Source: Pseudomonadota bacterium | Lineage (GTDB): Bacteria > Desulfobacterota > Desulfobacteria > Desulfobacterales > JAHIVH01 | DNA length: 64,000 bases | Direction of reading: 5' to 3' | Assembly (NCBI GenBank): GCA_018816735.1 | Contig: JAHIVH010000081.1 | Coordinates: forward strand, 172,894-236,893 | Notes under the pieces: generated by a model | The model's input: the letters and a program-made list of their open reading frames with translations, nothing else | Told to the model about the DNA's origin: nothing | Database searches by the model: none | Position numbers and translations under genes: made by a program | In this document: in pieces, positions 53,649-63,460 of the stretch | How the letters are laid out: each line of letters begins with the position of its first letter | Numbering within the stretch: position 1 is the stretch's first letter

Positions 53649-55397
53649 ATGGGTAAACCTTCACCGAATTTTATCGCCAATTATCTGAATACGATTCGAA
53701 CCAGCAACCCGAAAGGTGAAGTTCTTGTTTATGGCAAAAGGCGTGTGACCTGGGGGGAGATGATAGACCGTTCCTACCGGTTGTCTAATGCGCTCATTCG
53801 ATTGGGGGTTAAAAAGAACGACAAGATTGTTTTTATGTTTCATAATACACCGGAGTTTATGGAAATCAATTTTGCCGCCCAAGCCGCCGGTGCAATTCCC
53901 ACCCCGATGAACTACCGGTTTGTCTCCAGGGAAATCGAATATCAGGTGAATCATTCAGATGCCACCGTATTGATTTATGATTCAAGATGGCGGGAGGCTG
54001 TTGAAAATGCGGTCCCTTCATTAACAAAAATTAAACATCTGATCTGTTTTGGCGAAAAAGGACTGGATGAGGCCCTTGATTATGAAAGCCTGTTAAAATC
54101 GGGCGCGCCCATTGATCCGGAAGTCGCCACCGGGTTTGATGATACGGCTGTCATGATTTATACCGGTGGAACGACGGGTTTTCCAAAAGGCGTCATGTTG
54201 AGTTACGGCGCTCATATTGATATGTTCAGCAACCTTTTCGCCCATATTGTGGCAAGCGGGGCAGCGGAAAATATCAACAGCAAGGTGATTCAGAAGATAA
54301 CCCATGGCATTCCCATACCGGGTATGAATTACCTGACATTTTTTGTGGACAAAAAATGGTTTAAACGCATGCTGGCCAGTCATACTTTTCTGGGGATGAC
54401 CCGGAATATTTTAAACAGCCTTCTGCAGAAACCCCAGCTTTTGAAGCAGTCATACAAAAAGACCATTAAATATATGATTCCCTCTTTGCCATTCTTTCAT
54501 GACGCGTCCTATCAGATCATTTTTTTGGGGGTCATCACAGGAAACCTGACATTTCTTCTGCCTGAGGAAATATCATTTAATCCTGAAAAGATATTTGAAA
54601 CCATTGAAAAGGAGAAGCCTGTATTTCTGGCCAATGTGCCCACTGGCTGGAAAAAACTGGTTTCTGCTCCTGAAAGTGAAAACTATGACTTGAGTTCAGT
54701 CAGAATTGCCGTTACAGGTGCAGGTGCAGCTTCTACATCGCTCAAGCGGAAAATTTTCAAAACATTTCCGAGTATCGTGATGGTGGATATCTTCGGCCAG
54801 ACAGAAATGACGCCTATCACCACATTCAGGATCGATGTTTCGCCTGAAAATCTGAAAGACCGGGCGGTGGGTAAATCGATAGTCAAGGTGAAAATCGTCA
54901 ATGACAAGGGCGTGGAAGTGCCAAAGGGGGAGACAGGGGAAATCCTCTACCAGTCCTCCACGATCATGAAGGGGTACTACAAGGATGAGCAAAAAACCAA
55001 AGAAGCAATAAAAGACGGATGGTTCTGGGGAGGCGATCTGGGATATATCGATGAAGACGGGGATCTTCGCCTGGTTGACCGTAAAAATGAATGCATCAAC
55101 ACCGGTGGGGAGAAAGTGTTCCCCCTTGAAGTCGAAGAAATCATTGCCGAGCATCCCCACGTATCTGATGTGTGTGTGATTGGTGTTCCGGATGAAGAGT
55201 GGGGCAGTACTGTAAGGGCGGTGATCGTTCCAAAAGATGGCAAAGCGGTGAATGAGGCAGAAATTATTGACTTCTGTAAAGGAAAACTTGCCAATTATAA
55301 AATTTGCAAGTCGGTGGTGTTAACCGATAAAATGCCGTTGTCACCGGTTGGTAAAGTGCTGAGAGCAAAAATCCGGGATTTGTACGGTAATCCCTGA
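53649..55397 (+). CDS. Acyl-CoA synthetase (AMP-binding)
   Basis: The 582-residue protein has the adenylate-forming core: MIYTGGTTGFPKGVML near 168, DIFGQTEMTP near 382, the GDLGYIDEDGDLRLVDRKNE hinge near 465 and the C-terminal catalytic Lys in SPVGKVLRAKI near 570. It would activate a fatty or other carboxylic acid to its CoA thioester. ATG 53649 has AAGGAGG ahead; GTG 53643 in frame lies too close to the box. The long helical insert at about 205-300 is a little larger than average. Confidence 0.87.
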   Translation: MGKPSPNFIANYLNTIRTSNPKGEVLVYGKRRVTWGEMIDRSYRLSNALIRLGVKKNDKIVFMFHNTPEFMEINFAAQAAGAIPTPMNYRFVSREIEYQVNHSDATVLIYDSRWREAVENAVPSLTKIKHLICFGEKGLDEALDYESLLKSGAPIDPEVATGFDDTAVMIYTGGTTGFPKGVMLSYGAHIDMFSNLFAHIVASGAAENINSKVIQKITHGIPIPGMNYLTFFVDKKWFKRMLASHTFLGMTRNILNSLLQKPQLLKQSYKKTIKYMIPSLPFFHDASYQIIFLGVITGNLTFLLPEEISFNPEKIFETIEKEKPVFLANVPTGWKKLVSAPESENYDLSSVRIAVTGAGAASTSLKRKIFKTFPSIVMVDIFGQTEMTPITTFRIDVSPENLKDRAVGKSIVKVKIVNDKGVEVPKGETGEILYQSSTIMKGYYKDEQKTKEAIKDGWFWGGDLGYIDEDGDLRLVDRKNECINTGGEKVFPLEVEEIIAEHPHVSDVCVIGVPDEEWGSTVRAVIVPKDGKAVNEAEIIDFCKGKLANYKICKSVVLTDKMPLSPVGKVLRAKIRDLYGNP

Positions 55398-55425
55398 CAT
55401 ATTATTTTTCTCTGAGGTAACGGAT

Positions 55426-56439
55426 ATGTTCAAACCCGATCAGTGTAACTTTTGTGGCGAGTGTATTGAACGCTGCCAGTGGATGGATGTTGAAAAGGAA
55501 GACGCCATATCCCATATGAAAATGATGGCAAAAGGGGAAAAAACGGCTGTTCTTGAGAACTGTATAACCTGCTATGCCTGTAATGAAATTTGTCCTCAAG
55601 ACGCCAATCCCTTTGATCTTTTTTCAGAACTTCAGCATCGATATTTCACTTTTGCCTCTGAAGATATCATCGCATCAACTGAATCGAGGTATGTTTTCTC
55701 CGGTGAATTAAAAGATGTGCCTCAGCATGACCGGGTGATGGCCACCTGCGTATTTGGCAAAACCCATCCCCAACTGATTCAGGGGGATATGTATAACCTG
55801 CCCCAGGTCGGCGGCAAACCCTATTTCTGTTGGGTGCTGTTCAGCCACATGGGGGCGGCGGGGGTGCAGAAAAATCACGCGGAAGACCTGGTCAAAAGGC
55901 TTGCCCAAACCGGTGCCAAAGAGGTGGTATGCTTTCATGATGACTGCTATGCCATGCTGAAAAAACTGGCGCCGGATTACGGGATCACCGTTCCGTTTAA
56001 ACCGGTTCACCTTGCCGAATATCTCGTGGAATATTTGACCGGACATAAAAGCCGGATCAAACCGCTGAATATAAAGATTGCCTACCAGCGGCCATGCGCG
56101 AGCAGACATACGCCTGAAAAAGAGCATGCCATTGATGAATTGTTCGACCTCATTGGTGTGAAACGGGTAGATAGGGCATATGACAGGGGGAATGCCTTAT
56201 GCTGCGCCAATGTCAAACTTCTGCTGGGGCAGGGGGATCCGGCGCCTGATCAAATGAAAAATGTGGATGATGCGGTAAATCATGGCGCAGATGCCATGGT
56301 TTGTCTCTGCCCCATGTGCATGCAGGCACTTTCCGCTTCGGCAGCCATACATCAACTGCCGGTTGTCTTTTTAGGAGATATCGCCCGAATGGCGATAGGC
56401 GAGATAGACCCTTCTTCCCGGCAGCTCCGTATCGTTTAA
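55426..56439 (+). CDS. Heterodisulfide-reductase-like Fe-S protein (ferredoxin + CCG domains)
   Basis: The 337-residue protein has two N-terminal 4Fe-4S motifs (CNFCGECIERC and CITCYACNEICP) and two Cys-rich CCG-type domains (HDDCYAML near 170 and ALCCAN/CPMCMQAL near 265-300), the architecture of HdrD/GlpC-like subunits. Such proteins pass electrons between quinones, flavoproteins and disulfides. As the last gene of the thiolase-ligase operon it probably takes electrons from a lipid oxidation step or supplies them to one. Confidence 0.8.
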   Translation: MFKPDQCNFCGECIERCQWMDVEKEDAISHMKMMAKGEKTAVLENCITCYACNEICPQDANPFDLFSELQHRYFTFASEDIIASTESRYVFSGELKDVPQHDRVMATCVFGKTHPQLIQGDMYNLPQVGGKPYFCWVLFSHMGAAGVQKNHAEDLVKRLAQTGAKEVVCFHDDCYAMLKKLAPDYGITVPFKPVHLAEYLVEYLTGHKSRIKPLNIKIAYQRPCASRHTPEKEHAIDELFDLIGVKRVDRAYDRGNALCCANVKLLLGQGDPAPDQMKNVDDAVNHGADAMVCLCPMCMQALSASAAIHQLPVVFLGDIARMAIGEIDPSSRQLRIV

Positions 56440-56611
56440 CAAATGGTTTCAAATTTCAAATCTCATTTTTATCCTGATAAGCTATTGCATTTTGAAGGTT
56501 TTTCATTTATTTTGAAGACACGTGATTTTTTTCAATGGCTGTCCGCTGAATCAAGATCTTAAGCATAACGATATGTAACCCAATCATCTGCCAACAAATA
56601 CGGAGGATCAA

Positions 56612-57829
56612 TTGCGGTACTCGATATCCCACAAATGGCTGATTGTCGCTTTTTTTGTCATGATGCCTGAGGGGCCGATATGCTGGAATCTGCATGCGGA
56701 AGAGAGAACAGAAATACGGATAGGGGTTGTGAATTCCGTTTCCGGCAAAGAATCTTCCACAGGCAATGAGATCAGGTGGGCCTATGAACTCGCTTCCGCC
56801 GATATCAATAAAAAAGGAGGCATTTTTGTTAAAGCGTTTAACCGAAAATTACCCGTACGCCTCATTATTGCTGACGATGAAAGTGATTCGGCTGTCGCTG
56901 CCAAAGTGACGGAAAAACTGATCGTAAATGAAAAAGTGGACGTTATCCTGGGGGCCCATCCGTCCAATCTGGCCATTCCCAGTTGCAGAATGGCAGAGAG
57001 ATATAAAACCTATTATCATTCAACCGCATGTTTTATTCCCAAATGGCTTGAAAATAATTTCAAATACGCTACCAATATATTTTTTGATCTGGAACAGGCT
57101 GTTAACATTCCTTTTGAAATATGGGGCAGCATTGCCCCTGATGCCCGTCCCCAAAGACATGCTCTTCTTATGGAAGATACGCCTGATGGAAAATTTTTCG
57201 GGAGTTATTTTAAAAAAGCGGCCAGCGAACATGGATATGAATTCCTGATTGATGAAGCGCTTCCTGGAACACGGGTTTATCTTCCCTTGCTGATCAAAAT
57301 GAAAAAAGAAAAGATTGATTCCGTACTGGTGTTTGGCAATCCTGCGGATGTTATCACCCTTGTGAGACAGATGAAGGATATCAAGCTTGATCTTAAATAC
57401 CTCCACGGCTGGAAGGGGACATGGGCGGCAGAATTCTGGAAGGCGCTTGAGAAAGATGCTCAATATGTTGTTTGTGACGGTTTCTGGTCTGAAGACTACC
57501 CCTATCCCGGCGCCAAAAAACTGGGAATTCTTTTTTATGAAAAATTCAATAAACATTCCGTGAGTGTCGGGCTGTTCTATGGCATTTGCCAGATTCTTTT
57601 CGAGGCCATAGAAAAAGCCGGAACACTTGATTCAACGGGCATCAGGGCGGCAATTGCGAATCATGAATTCAGCGGAACCGTTATGGGAGACATAAAATAC
57701 GATAAAAGAGGTGTGGCAATCATTACCGGCACTGCCCATCAATGGTGGGAAGGGGAACAAAAATGGTTTTATCCGTTTGATCAAAAAGCATGGCGGTTCA
57801 GATTGATGCCTCCCTGGAATGAAAGATGA
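56612..57829 (+). CDS. Branched-chain-amino-acid-type periplasmic binding protein
   Basis: The 405-residue protein begins at TTG 56612, supported by GGAGG at 56602-56606. It has a signal peptide (about 1-30) and a type I periplasmic-binding fold (EIRIGVVNSVSGKESSTG, VDVILGAHPSN). It belongs to the Peripla_BP_6 family of branched-chain amino acid, urea and amide receptors. No transporter genes are adjacent; instead its stop overlaps the start of a histidine kinase (ATGA), so it most likely senses a ligand for that kinase. Confidence 0.8.
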   Translation: MRYSISHKWLIVAFFVMMPEGPICWNLHAEERTEIRIGVVNSVSGKESSTGNEIRWAYELASADINKKGGIFVKAFNRKLPVRLIIADDESDSAVAAKVTEKLIVNEKVDVILGAHPSNLAIPSCRMAERYKTYYHSTACFIPKWLENNFKYATNIFFDLEQAVNIPFEIWGSIAPDARPQRHALLMEDTPDGKFFGSYFKKAASEHGYEFLIDEALPGTRVYLPLLIKMKKEKIDSVLVFGNPADVITLVRQMKDIKLDLKYLHGWKGTWAAEFWKALEKDAQYVVCDGFWSEDYPYPGAKKLGILFYEKFNKHSVSVGLFYGICQILFEAIEKAGTLDSTGIRAAIANHEFSGTVMGDIKYDKRGVAIITGTAHQWWEGEQKWFYPFDQKAWRFRLMPPWNER

Positions 57830-60630
57830 ACCTGACAACAAAGAAACATAAATTAAGAAACAGCCTGATCATAAATGCAATCGCCATCTGCATGATCGTC
57901 GCGGTTTCCTTTATGTTTGTCGTTTCCTTGATCATTGGTGTTCAGAATGAAAATGCATCCAGGCAGATACTCATTAAATCTTTCCATGTCATCCAGGATG
58001 ATCTCCTGTCGCGACGGAAAAAGCTTTTGGCCAATACCGAGCAGGTTATGAAACTGCAATTTCTGAGCACAGGCCTGAATTTTGTGACAGACTACAAAAC
58101 AAAATCGATGGCCGATACCTATTTTACCCAGGACACCTATCGAAAACTTGCTGATTCGGCCTATAACATGATTCAGGCATCAGATGCCCAAAAAATCGCA
58201 ATATATGACCAGGAAGGTGACCTGGTGGCATTCTCATATGGTAACACCGATAAGGTTGATTATGGATATGCCTTGGGGTTTCCCAAACCGGTTTTGATCG
58301 TGAATTCAATACAAAATAAAGACCGTCTCTCTGATCAATCCTGGCAGGAAATACAGGATGCAAAAAGAGTGGACATACACCTTGAAAAAAAAATACCGGA
58401 GGCGACCTGTCTTGCATTTGAACATGTGGACGGGCAACAGAGCCTTACGGCATATGTCCCGATTTTTCTCTCCTATTTCGATCATGATACGGAAACCATT
58501 CTGGAAAAGCCCATAGGATTTGTCTTTGCCGTTCAGCATCTGGATCACGTTTTTGAAGAAAGACTGTCCGGGTTGACGGGCACGATGGTAAAAGTCCTTG
58601 GACCTGATGAGATCAGGGGGATGGACAAACAGATATTTTCAGCATCCCACACCGGACTCTTTTCCAGCAACATGCCTGAAAATGACCTGGATGATCCGCA
58701 TATTGCCTTTAGCGAAATCTCAATGGGACAGGATGATTTTTTTCAAGGCATTCTCCCTGTTTATATGGATAAGGATAATACCTGCGCCATTGCGGCACTG
58801 TATTCCAAAGGATTCTCAAGGCAAAACACATGGCAGATGATAACATACCTGCTTTTGGTTTCGATATGCTGTATTATTTTCATTATTCCTGTTGCTGTGT
58901 TCCTGTCACACAGGATAACCGCACCTGTCGAAGCGCTTGCAGGAACAGCTCTGGCCATTGAAGGCGGTGATCTTGACAAGAGAGCACGGGTGTTCATGGC
59001 AGATGAAATCGGTGATCTGGCTGTTGCATTTAACTCTATGACAGAAAAGCTCCAGGCATCCTTAAGAGATCTTCACCGGCAGGTGGAAGAAAGAAAACGT
59101 CTTTCAGCGATTCTCGAATCCACAACAGATCTTGTAAGCATGTGCCGGCCTGACGGCCGGCTGTCCTATATTAATCTTTCAGGCAGAAAAATGCTGGGTT
59201 GGGAAAAAGATAAGGCTATTGAAGAGTGTTTCATATCAAGCGCGCATCCGGCGTGGGCGTATAAAATCATTCAGGAAAAAGGCGTTCCCACTGCCATCAG
59301 TCATGGCGTTTGGGAAGCGGAAACAGCGCTTGTACGAAAAGATGGCAGCATTATGCCTGTGTCACAGGTAATCATGTCCCATCAGTCTCCTGATGGCAAA
59401 GTGGAATATCTGTCTACCATTATCAGGGATATTACATCACGAAAAGAAACAGAAGAAGAACTGAGGCGTCTCAGAAACCTGTTGAACAATATTATTGATT
59501 CCATGCCTTCCGTATTGATTGGTGTTGACATTAACGGAAATGTTACCCAATGGAACAAGGAGGCTGAAAAAATGACCGGAAAGATAGCCCGGGACGCAAT
59601 TGGTCGCGGCTTGACAGACGTATATCCCCAACTGACGGATCAGATACAGACCATCCGTCAGGTCATTATGAACCGATTGCCACTGAAGGATCGAAAAATT
59701 GAAAATATCCCCACCGGTGGCAGGCGTTTTTCAGATGTGACTATTTTCCCGCTGGTGTCAAACGGGATTCAAGGTGCTGTCATCCGTGTAGATGACATTA
59801 CGGAGCGTATGAAAATCGATGAGGTCATGATCCATAACGAAAAAATGATATCTGTAGGGGGGCTTGCAGCGGGAATGGCACACGAAATTAACAATCCGCT
59901 GGCTGGTATTCTTCAGAACGTTCAGGTCGTGAAAAATCGGATTTGGGGGGATATCCCCGCAAACACGATTGCTGCAGAAGACTCTGGAACCAATTTGCAA
60001 ACCATCCGTATGTATATGGAGAAGAGAAATATAAAAGAGATGATCGATTTGGTCAGCGAATCCGGAAGACGCGCCGCTGCCATTGTAAGCGACATGCTGT
60101 CTTTCAGCAGGAAGAGTGACATGACTTCTGCCATGACCAGCCGGGAAAGCATTGAAAAGCTCCTTGATAAAACCATTGAAATGGCCGAAAACGATTATGA
60201 TCTGAAGAAAAAATACGACTTCAGAAATATCGAAATCATCAGGAAGTATGATTCAAATCTACCTGCAGTTCCCTGTGAGAAAGGAAAAATCCAGCAGGTG
60301 TTCCTGAATATAATCAAAAATGCGGCTTATGCCATGGCGGAAAATGCCGGGTCCGGAAGACCTCCCCGAATTACCTTTCGTGTATTGAAGGAAAAAAATG
60401 ACTCAGTGCGAATAGAAATTGAAGACAACGGCCCTGGTATGGATGAGGAGACACGAAAAAGGATTTTCGAACCATTTTTTACCACAAAAAAAGAAGGTGT
60501 GGGGACTGGTTTGGGACTTTCCGTATCCTACTTTATCATCAAGGAAAACCATGGCGGAACCATCCATGCGGAATCGAAAAAAGGCGATGGCACAAAATTG
60601 ATTGTTCTTCTGCCGCTGGGCAGGTCGTGA
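57826..60630 (+). CDS. Hybrid-free sensor histidine kinase (periplasmic sensor, HAMP, two PAS)
   Basis: The 934-residue kinase has an N-terminal helix (about 13-38), a ~300-residue periplasmic sensing region, a second helix (about 338-362), HAMP (about 363-415), two PAS domains (about 430-550 and 555-665), HisKA with the phospho-acceptor His in [12 protein letters not shown] (about 686) and an ATPase domain ([32 protein letters not shown]). The NtrB-like HEINNPL motif marks a typical autokinase. It is coupled to the upstream binding protein. No response regulator follows, so the partner is elsewhere. Confidence 0.9.
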   Translation: MNLTTKKHKLRNSLIINAIAICMIVAVSFMFVVSLIIGVQNENASRQILIKSFHVIQDDLLSRRKKLLANTEQVMKLQFLSTGLNFVTDYKTKSMADTYFTQDTYRKLADSAYNMIQASDAQKIAIYDQEGDLVAFSYGNTDKVDYGYALGFPKPVLIVNSIQNKDRLSDQSWQEIQDAKRVDIHLEKKIPEATCLAFEHVDGQQSLTAYVPIFLSYFDHDTETILEKPIGFVFAVQHLDHVFEERLSGLTGTMVKVLGPDEIRGMDKQIFSASHTGLFSSNMPENDLDDPHIAFSEISMGQDDFFQGILPVYMDKDNTCAIAALYSKGFSRQNTWQMITYLLLVSICCIIFIIPVAVFLSHRITAPVEALAGTALAIEGGDLDKRARVFMADEIGDLAVAFNSMTEKLQASLRDLHRQVEERKRLSAILESTTDLVSMCRPDGRLSYINLSGRKMLGWEKDKAIEECFISSAHPAWAYKIIQEKGVPTAISHGVWEAETALVRKDGSIMPVSQVIMSHQSPDGKVEYLSTIIRDITSRKETEEELRRLRNLLNNIIDSMPSVLIGVDINGNVTQWNKEAEKMTGKIARDAIGRGLTDVYPQLTDQIQTIRQVIMNRLPLKDRKIENIPTGGRRFSDVTIFPLVSNGIQGAVIRVDDITERMKIDEVMIHNEKMISVGGLAAGMAHEINNPLAGILQNVQVVKNRIWGDIPANTIAAEDSGTNLQTIRMYMEKRNIKEMIDLVSESGRRAAAIVSDMLSFSRKSDMTSAMTSRESIEKLLDKTIEMAENDYDLKKKYDFRNIEIIRKYDSNLPAVPCEKGKIQQVFLNIIKNAAYAMAENAGSGRPPRITFRVLKEKNDSVRIEIEDNGPGMDEETRKRIFEPFFTTKKEGVGTGLGLSVSYFIIKENHGGTIHAESKKGDGTKLIVLLPLGRS

Positions 60631-60650
60631 TGGCAAGCTTTCTATCAAAT

Positions 60651-60817
60651 TCAAGCGGGCGTCAAGACGTTCAGGGAGAGACGATCGACCATTGGAACAA
60701 AATCACGGTCGTCATGCAATAGCCAGATATCGTTCAAAATGCAAAATGTTCCGATCAGGATATCAATCGTTTTTCTGACGGTTATCCCTTTCTTGTTTAA
60801 TTTAAACGGGTTTGACA
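60651..60817 (-). pseudogene. C-terminal remnant of a VapC-type PIN-domain toxin
   Basis: The minus strand encodes GITVRKTIDILIGTF followed by LLHDDRDF, then a stop at 60651-60653. That is the conserved end of PIN-domain RNases of the VapC family, where (G)xTxRxxxDxxIA and LLHxDRDF hold the acidic metal ligands. Only about 55 codons survive. The upstream part runs into the cytochrome gene and lacks the N-terminal acidic residue and any antitoxin gene. It is a dead fragment of a toxin-antitoxin locus. Confidence 0.65.
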
Positions 60818-60826
60818 AATAGTCTG

Positions 60827-63022
60827 CTATTTTTTGTCTTTCTTCCCTGGAAAATCAGAATATACATGGGCTTTCTGGTTATTTTCCAGCAACGTATCTG
60901 TTTCTGCCATAAACCGGATCAGACGATGCTTTAATTCATAGAAACCATGCCACCAGGCATAATCAGGAGCCATCATGGCCGTGCCCATGCGGGCGCGCCT
61001 GCCCTCATAATGCCATAACTCATAGAATTCCCATTCCGGATTTTCATCAAAATAAACATCTGTTGAAAGAAGCCCTTTTTCGTATAATTCATCCATACGC
61101 TGCCGGGCGGGCAGGTAATAGGTCTGGTTGTAGTGTGAAACCACTTTATCCAGATTGTCAAAATGATCGTTCCGCCAGGTTTCTGAATGGCATTGCATGC
61201 AGACAAGGCCCATTTTATGACGCTCTTTTTCCCAGCTTGTGCCGGAAGGGAAGGGCTTGAACGCTTCCGGACGAATGGTCAGCGGCGCCTGAAGCTCCCA
61301 TGACAGTCTCTGGGTGACATCATGGGTGTTCTCGACCTGTGATCGCACCTGCGACATGTGGCAACTGGCACAGGTTGGCGTTCTGTAATCTCTTCCGGCC
61401 AGCCATTTGCCATCCTCAGGTGCAAAGTTCCAGGTTTCGCTTTCGGCATGGTAGATGGTGCCGTGTTTGGATTCATTGTAAATTTCGATCTGCGGATGAT
61501 CCGGCCCCAGATGGCACTGGTCACAGGCCTCTGGTTTTCTGGCTTCGGCCACGGAAAATTTATGCCGGGTATGGCAGCTTGTGCAACTCCCCAGGCTGCC
61601 GTCTGGATTTTTTCTGCCGACACCCACATTGGGCCATGTGCCGGGTATGGGTTTCCCGTCCATAACGTCAATAACCGAGCCATGGCAGTTGAAACATCCG
61701 GTTGTCCGTTCGATGCCGTTATTCATGCCGTCTGTCATCCATTTATCGATCTTCCAAATGATTTCAATGGTATTGGCATGTTTGCTTGACGTATATTCCT
61801 TCACCTCTTTGGGGTGGCACGATTCACAGGTTTTGGGGCTGACCACCATCGAAATGGGCACCAGTGTGTGATTGAGGTGCGCCATATAGGCGAGTTCAGA
61901 TGCGGTGGTTTCAAGCTGGTGGCACTTGATGCAGTCAACGCCGACTTTGGCGTGAACGCTTTTTCGCCAGTCATTCAAAATGCCGGGCTGAAGCTTTTCA
62001 TGGCAATCGATGCAGGATTGGGCGGATAGAGCCGCTTCTTTGCTTTTATAAGGACCGGATAAGGGAAAACCCCACCGCCAGACACTGATGCAAAGAATAA
62101 TGAGAAAGATATAAACCATGTTGGCATAAGCCATGATGACAAATTTTTTTCCTGTGGACGTCAGCAGATGATGGGGGCCTTCTTCTTCTATTCTCCCCAA
62201 TCGTTTTATGTTTTGAAATACTTCCGGCCCATGAGGCGCGCCTTTCAACTCTTCCGTTAGATCATTGCCTGCCTTGTGTTTCCTGAAATGGTTGCCTTCT
62301 GACCATTTTTCACTGTCCGACACATCATAAAGACTGTTTTCAAAAACGATGCAGGAGGGTCTGCCGCTTGTGCCATCGAAATGGTTTAAATTGGCCCGTG
62401 TGATTTCTTTATCTGTCTTTGATGCACGCTGCGCCTGTGCCTCTTTTTTCATTTTCCGATGGACGACCGTAATCGCAAACAAAGCGGTTGTGACCATTAA
62501 ACAGAAAAGTCCGATTTTAATGAACAGCATGATCCCAAATAAATTGTTGAAAAAATGAGCCCACCTGTCAATTCTGAACCAGGTCAGATAAATCCCTGTC
62601 AGTGTGATGAGAACCATGCAGGATACGCCAAGTATCCGTTCGCCTCTGGGAATGCCGCCTGTGATCTTTGTGGGTTTGATGAAGATATGGATGTAGAAGA
62701 TGGCCCCGATGAATATAAAGGCTGCTACCATATGAATATAGCCCACGATTAACCTCAATATCCTGTGAAACGACTTTTGCTGAACGTCTGCTTTTTCTAA
62801 AAGGCTGTTTGGAATGGGATATTGATAACCATTTTTGATATAGGCAATGCCCACGACCTTTAACGGGCCGCCCAGATCCTGTTGATGGCAGAAAATGCAT
62901 CCTTTTCCGGTTTTCAGGGCATATTCGCTCCGGGCATGGGCAATGCCGGAAAAAAATCCCGGAAGCAATAAACAGAAAATGATTGTGAAGAATCTTTTTA
63001 AAAGAAATCGTCTCAGGTGCAT
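60827..63022 (-). CDS. Membrane-anchored nonaheme cytochrome: b-type membrane domain, cytochrome b5-like domain and octaheme HAO-like domain
   Basis: The 731-residue protein has a signal peptide and one CxxCH near residue 42 (CIFCH), about three membrane helices (about 85-200, with His in GYIHM and FYIHIF), a cytochrome b5-like segment (about 210-260, LYDVSDSEKW), another helix (about 300-320), then eight CxxCH motifs (CIDCH, CIKCH, CESCH, CFNCH, CTSCH, CDQCH, CASCH, CMQCH). The C-terminal DYAWWHGFYE is typical of octaheme hydroxylamine oxidoreductase relatives. In anaerobes such proteins usually reduce nitrite or hydroxylamine, so a quinol-linked N-oxide or S-oxyanion reductase is plausible. 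ATG 63022 is favoured over TTG 63043, which has no ribosome site. Confidence 0.82.
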   Translation of the reverse strand: MHLRRFLLKRFFTIIFCLLLPGFFSGIAHARSEYALKTGKGCIFCHQQDLGGPLKVVGIAYIKNGYQYPIPNSLLEKADVQQKSFHRILRLIVGYIHMVAAFIFIGAIFYIHIFIKPTKITGGIPRGERILGVSCMVLITLTGIYLTWFRIDRWAHFFNNLFGIMLFIKIGLFCLMVTTALFAITVVHRKMKKEAQAQRASKTDKEITRANLNHFDGTSGRPSCIVFENSLYDVSDSEKWSEGNHFRKHKAGNDLTEELKGAPHGPEVFQNIKRLGRIEEEGPHHLLTSTGKKFVIMAYANMVYIFLIILCISVWRWGFPLSGPYKSKEAALSAQSCIDCHEKLQPGILNDWRKSVHAKVGVDCIKCHQLETTASELAYMAHLNHTLVPISMVVSPKTCESCHPKEVKEYTSSKHANTIEIIWKIDKWMTDGMNNGIERTTGCFNCHGSVIDVMDGKPIPGTWPNVGVGRKNPDGSLGSCTSCHTRHKFSVAEARKPEACDQCHLGPDHPQIEIYNESKHGTIYHAESETWNFAPEDGKWLAGRDYRTPTCASCHMSQVRSQVENTHDVTQRLSWELQAPLTIRPEAFKPFPSGTSWEKERHKMGLVCMQCHSETWRNDHFDNLDKVVSHYNQTYYLPARQRMDELYEKGLLSTDVYFDENPEWEFYELWHYEGRRARMGTAMMAPDYAWWHGFYELKHRLIRFMAETDTLLENNQKAHVYSDFPGKKDKK

Positions 63023-63250
63023 GCTTTTCTCTCTGGTAATCAATTTTGAGATAATGCCGGAATGTTTACAATCGTTATATCGAACGAATAGCCATCTATC
63101 AACAGGAAATTTTTATTGGGAACGATTTATGACCGTTTCCTTTTCTGTTTCCAGGGTTGCCCACATTCAGGAATAGATTGACCAGGGGGGGTAAAAGGGC
63201 CCCTTCGGAATTGGGATAATCGGAATATTTTTGCATAAAATCCAAGCCAC

Positions 63251-63460
63251 TTATAGGGTTTGCATCTTATTAATCTCGCCATCTTCATGGTCTTCAAGAA
63301 CTGTGTGGTTAATTTTTTTTAATGATGCAATCAAAATTATCCCCAAAAAAGCAAGCAATAAAATATCACTATAAAGATTCTGTTGAACAAAAATCATCAA
63401 TAACTCCAGTCCGGATTGAGTTTTAGCAAAGCACACTCCGATTTGATTTTGGTAAAGCAT
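63251..63460 (-). CDS. Possible small single-helix membrane protein
   Basis: A 69-codon frame contains one strong hydrophobic helix (about residues 32-48) and a charged tail. The N-terminal part looks arbitrary and the true start may be an internal ATG near 63397. No ribosome site stands out. It could be a tiny membrane protein or a chance frame in AT-rich DNA. Confidence 0.25.
   Translation of the reverse strand: MLYQNQIGVCFAKTQSGLELLMIFVQQNLYSDILLLAFLGIILIASLKKINHTVLEDHEDGEINKMQTL

Noticed and set aside
60640..60830. Empty spacer after the histidine kinase gene
   Set aside because: First taken as non-coding, but the minus strand translates to a clear PIN-domain C-terminus, so it is listed as a pseudogene.
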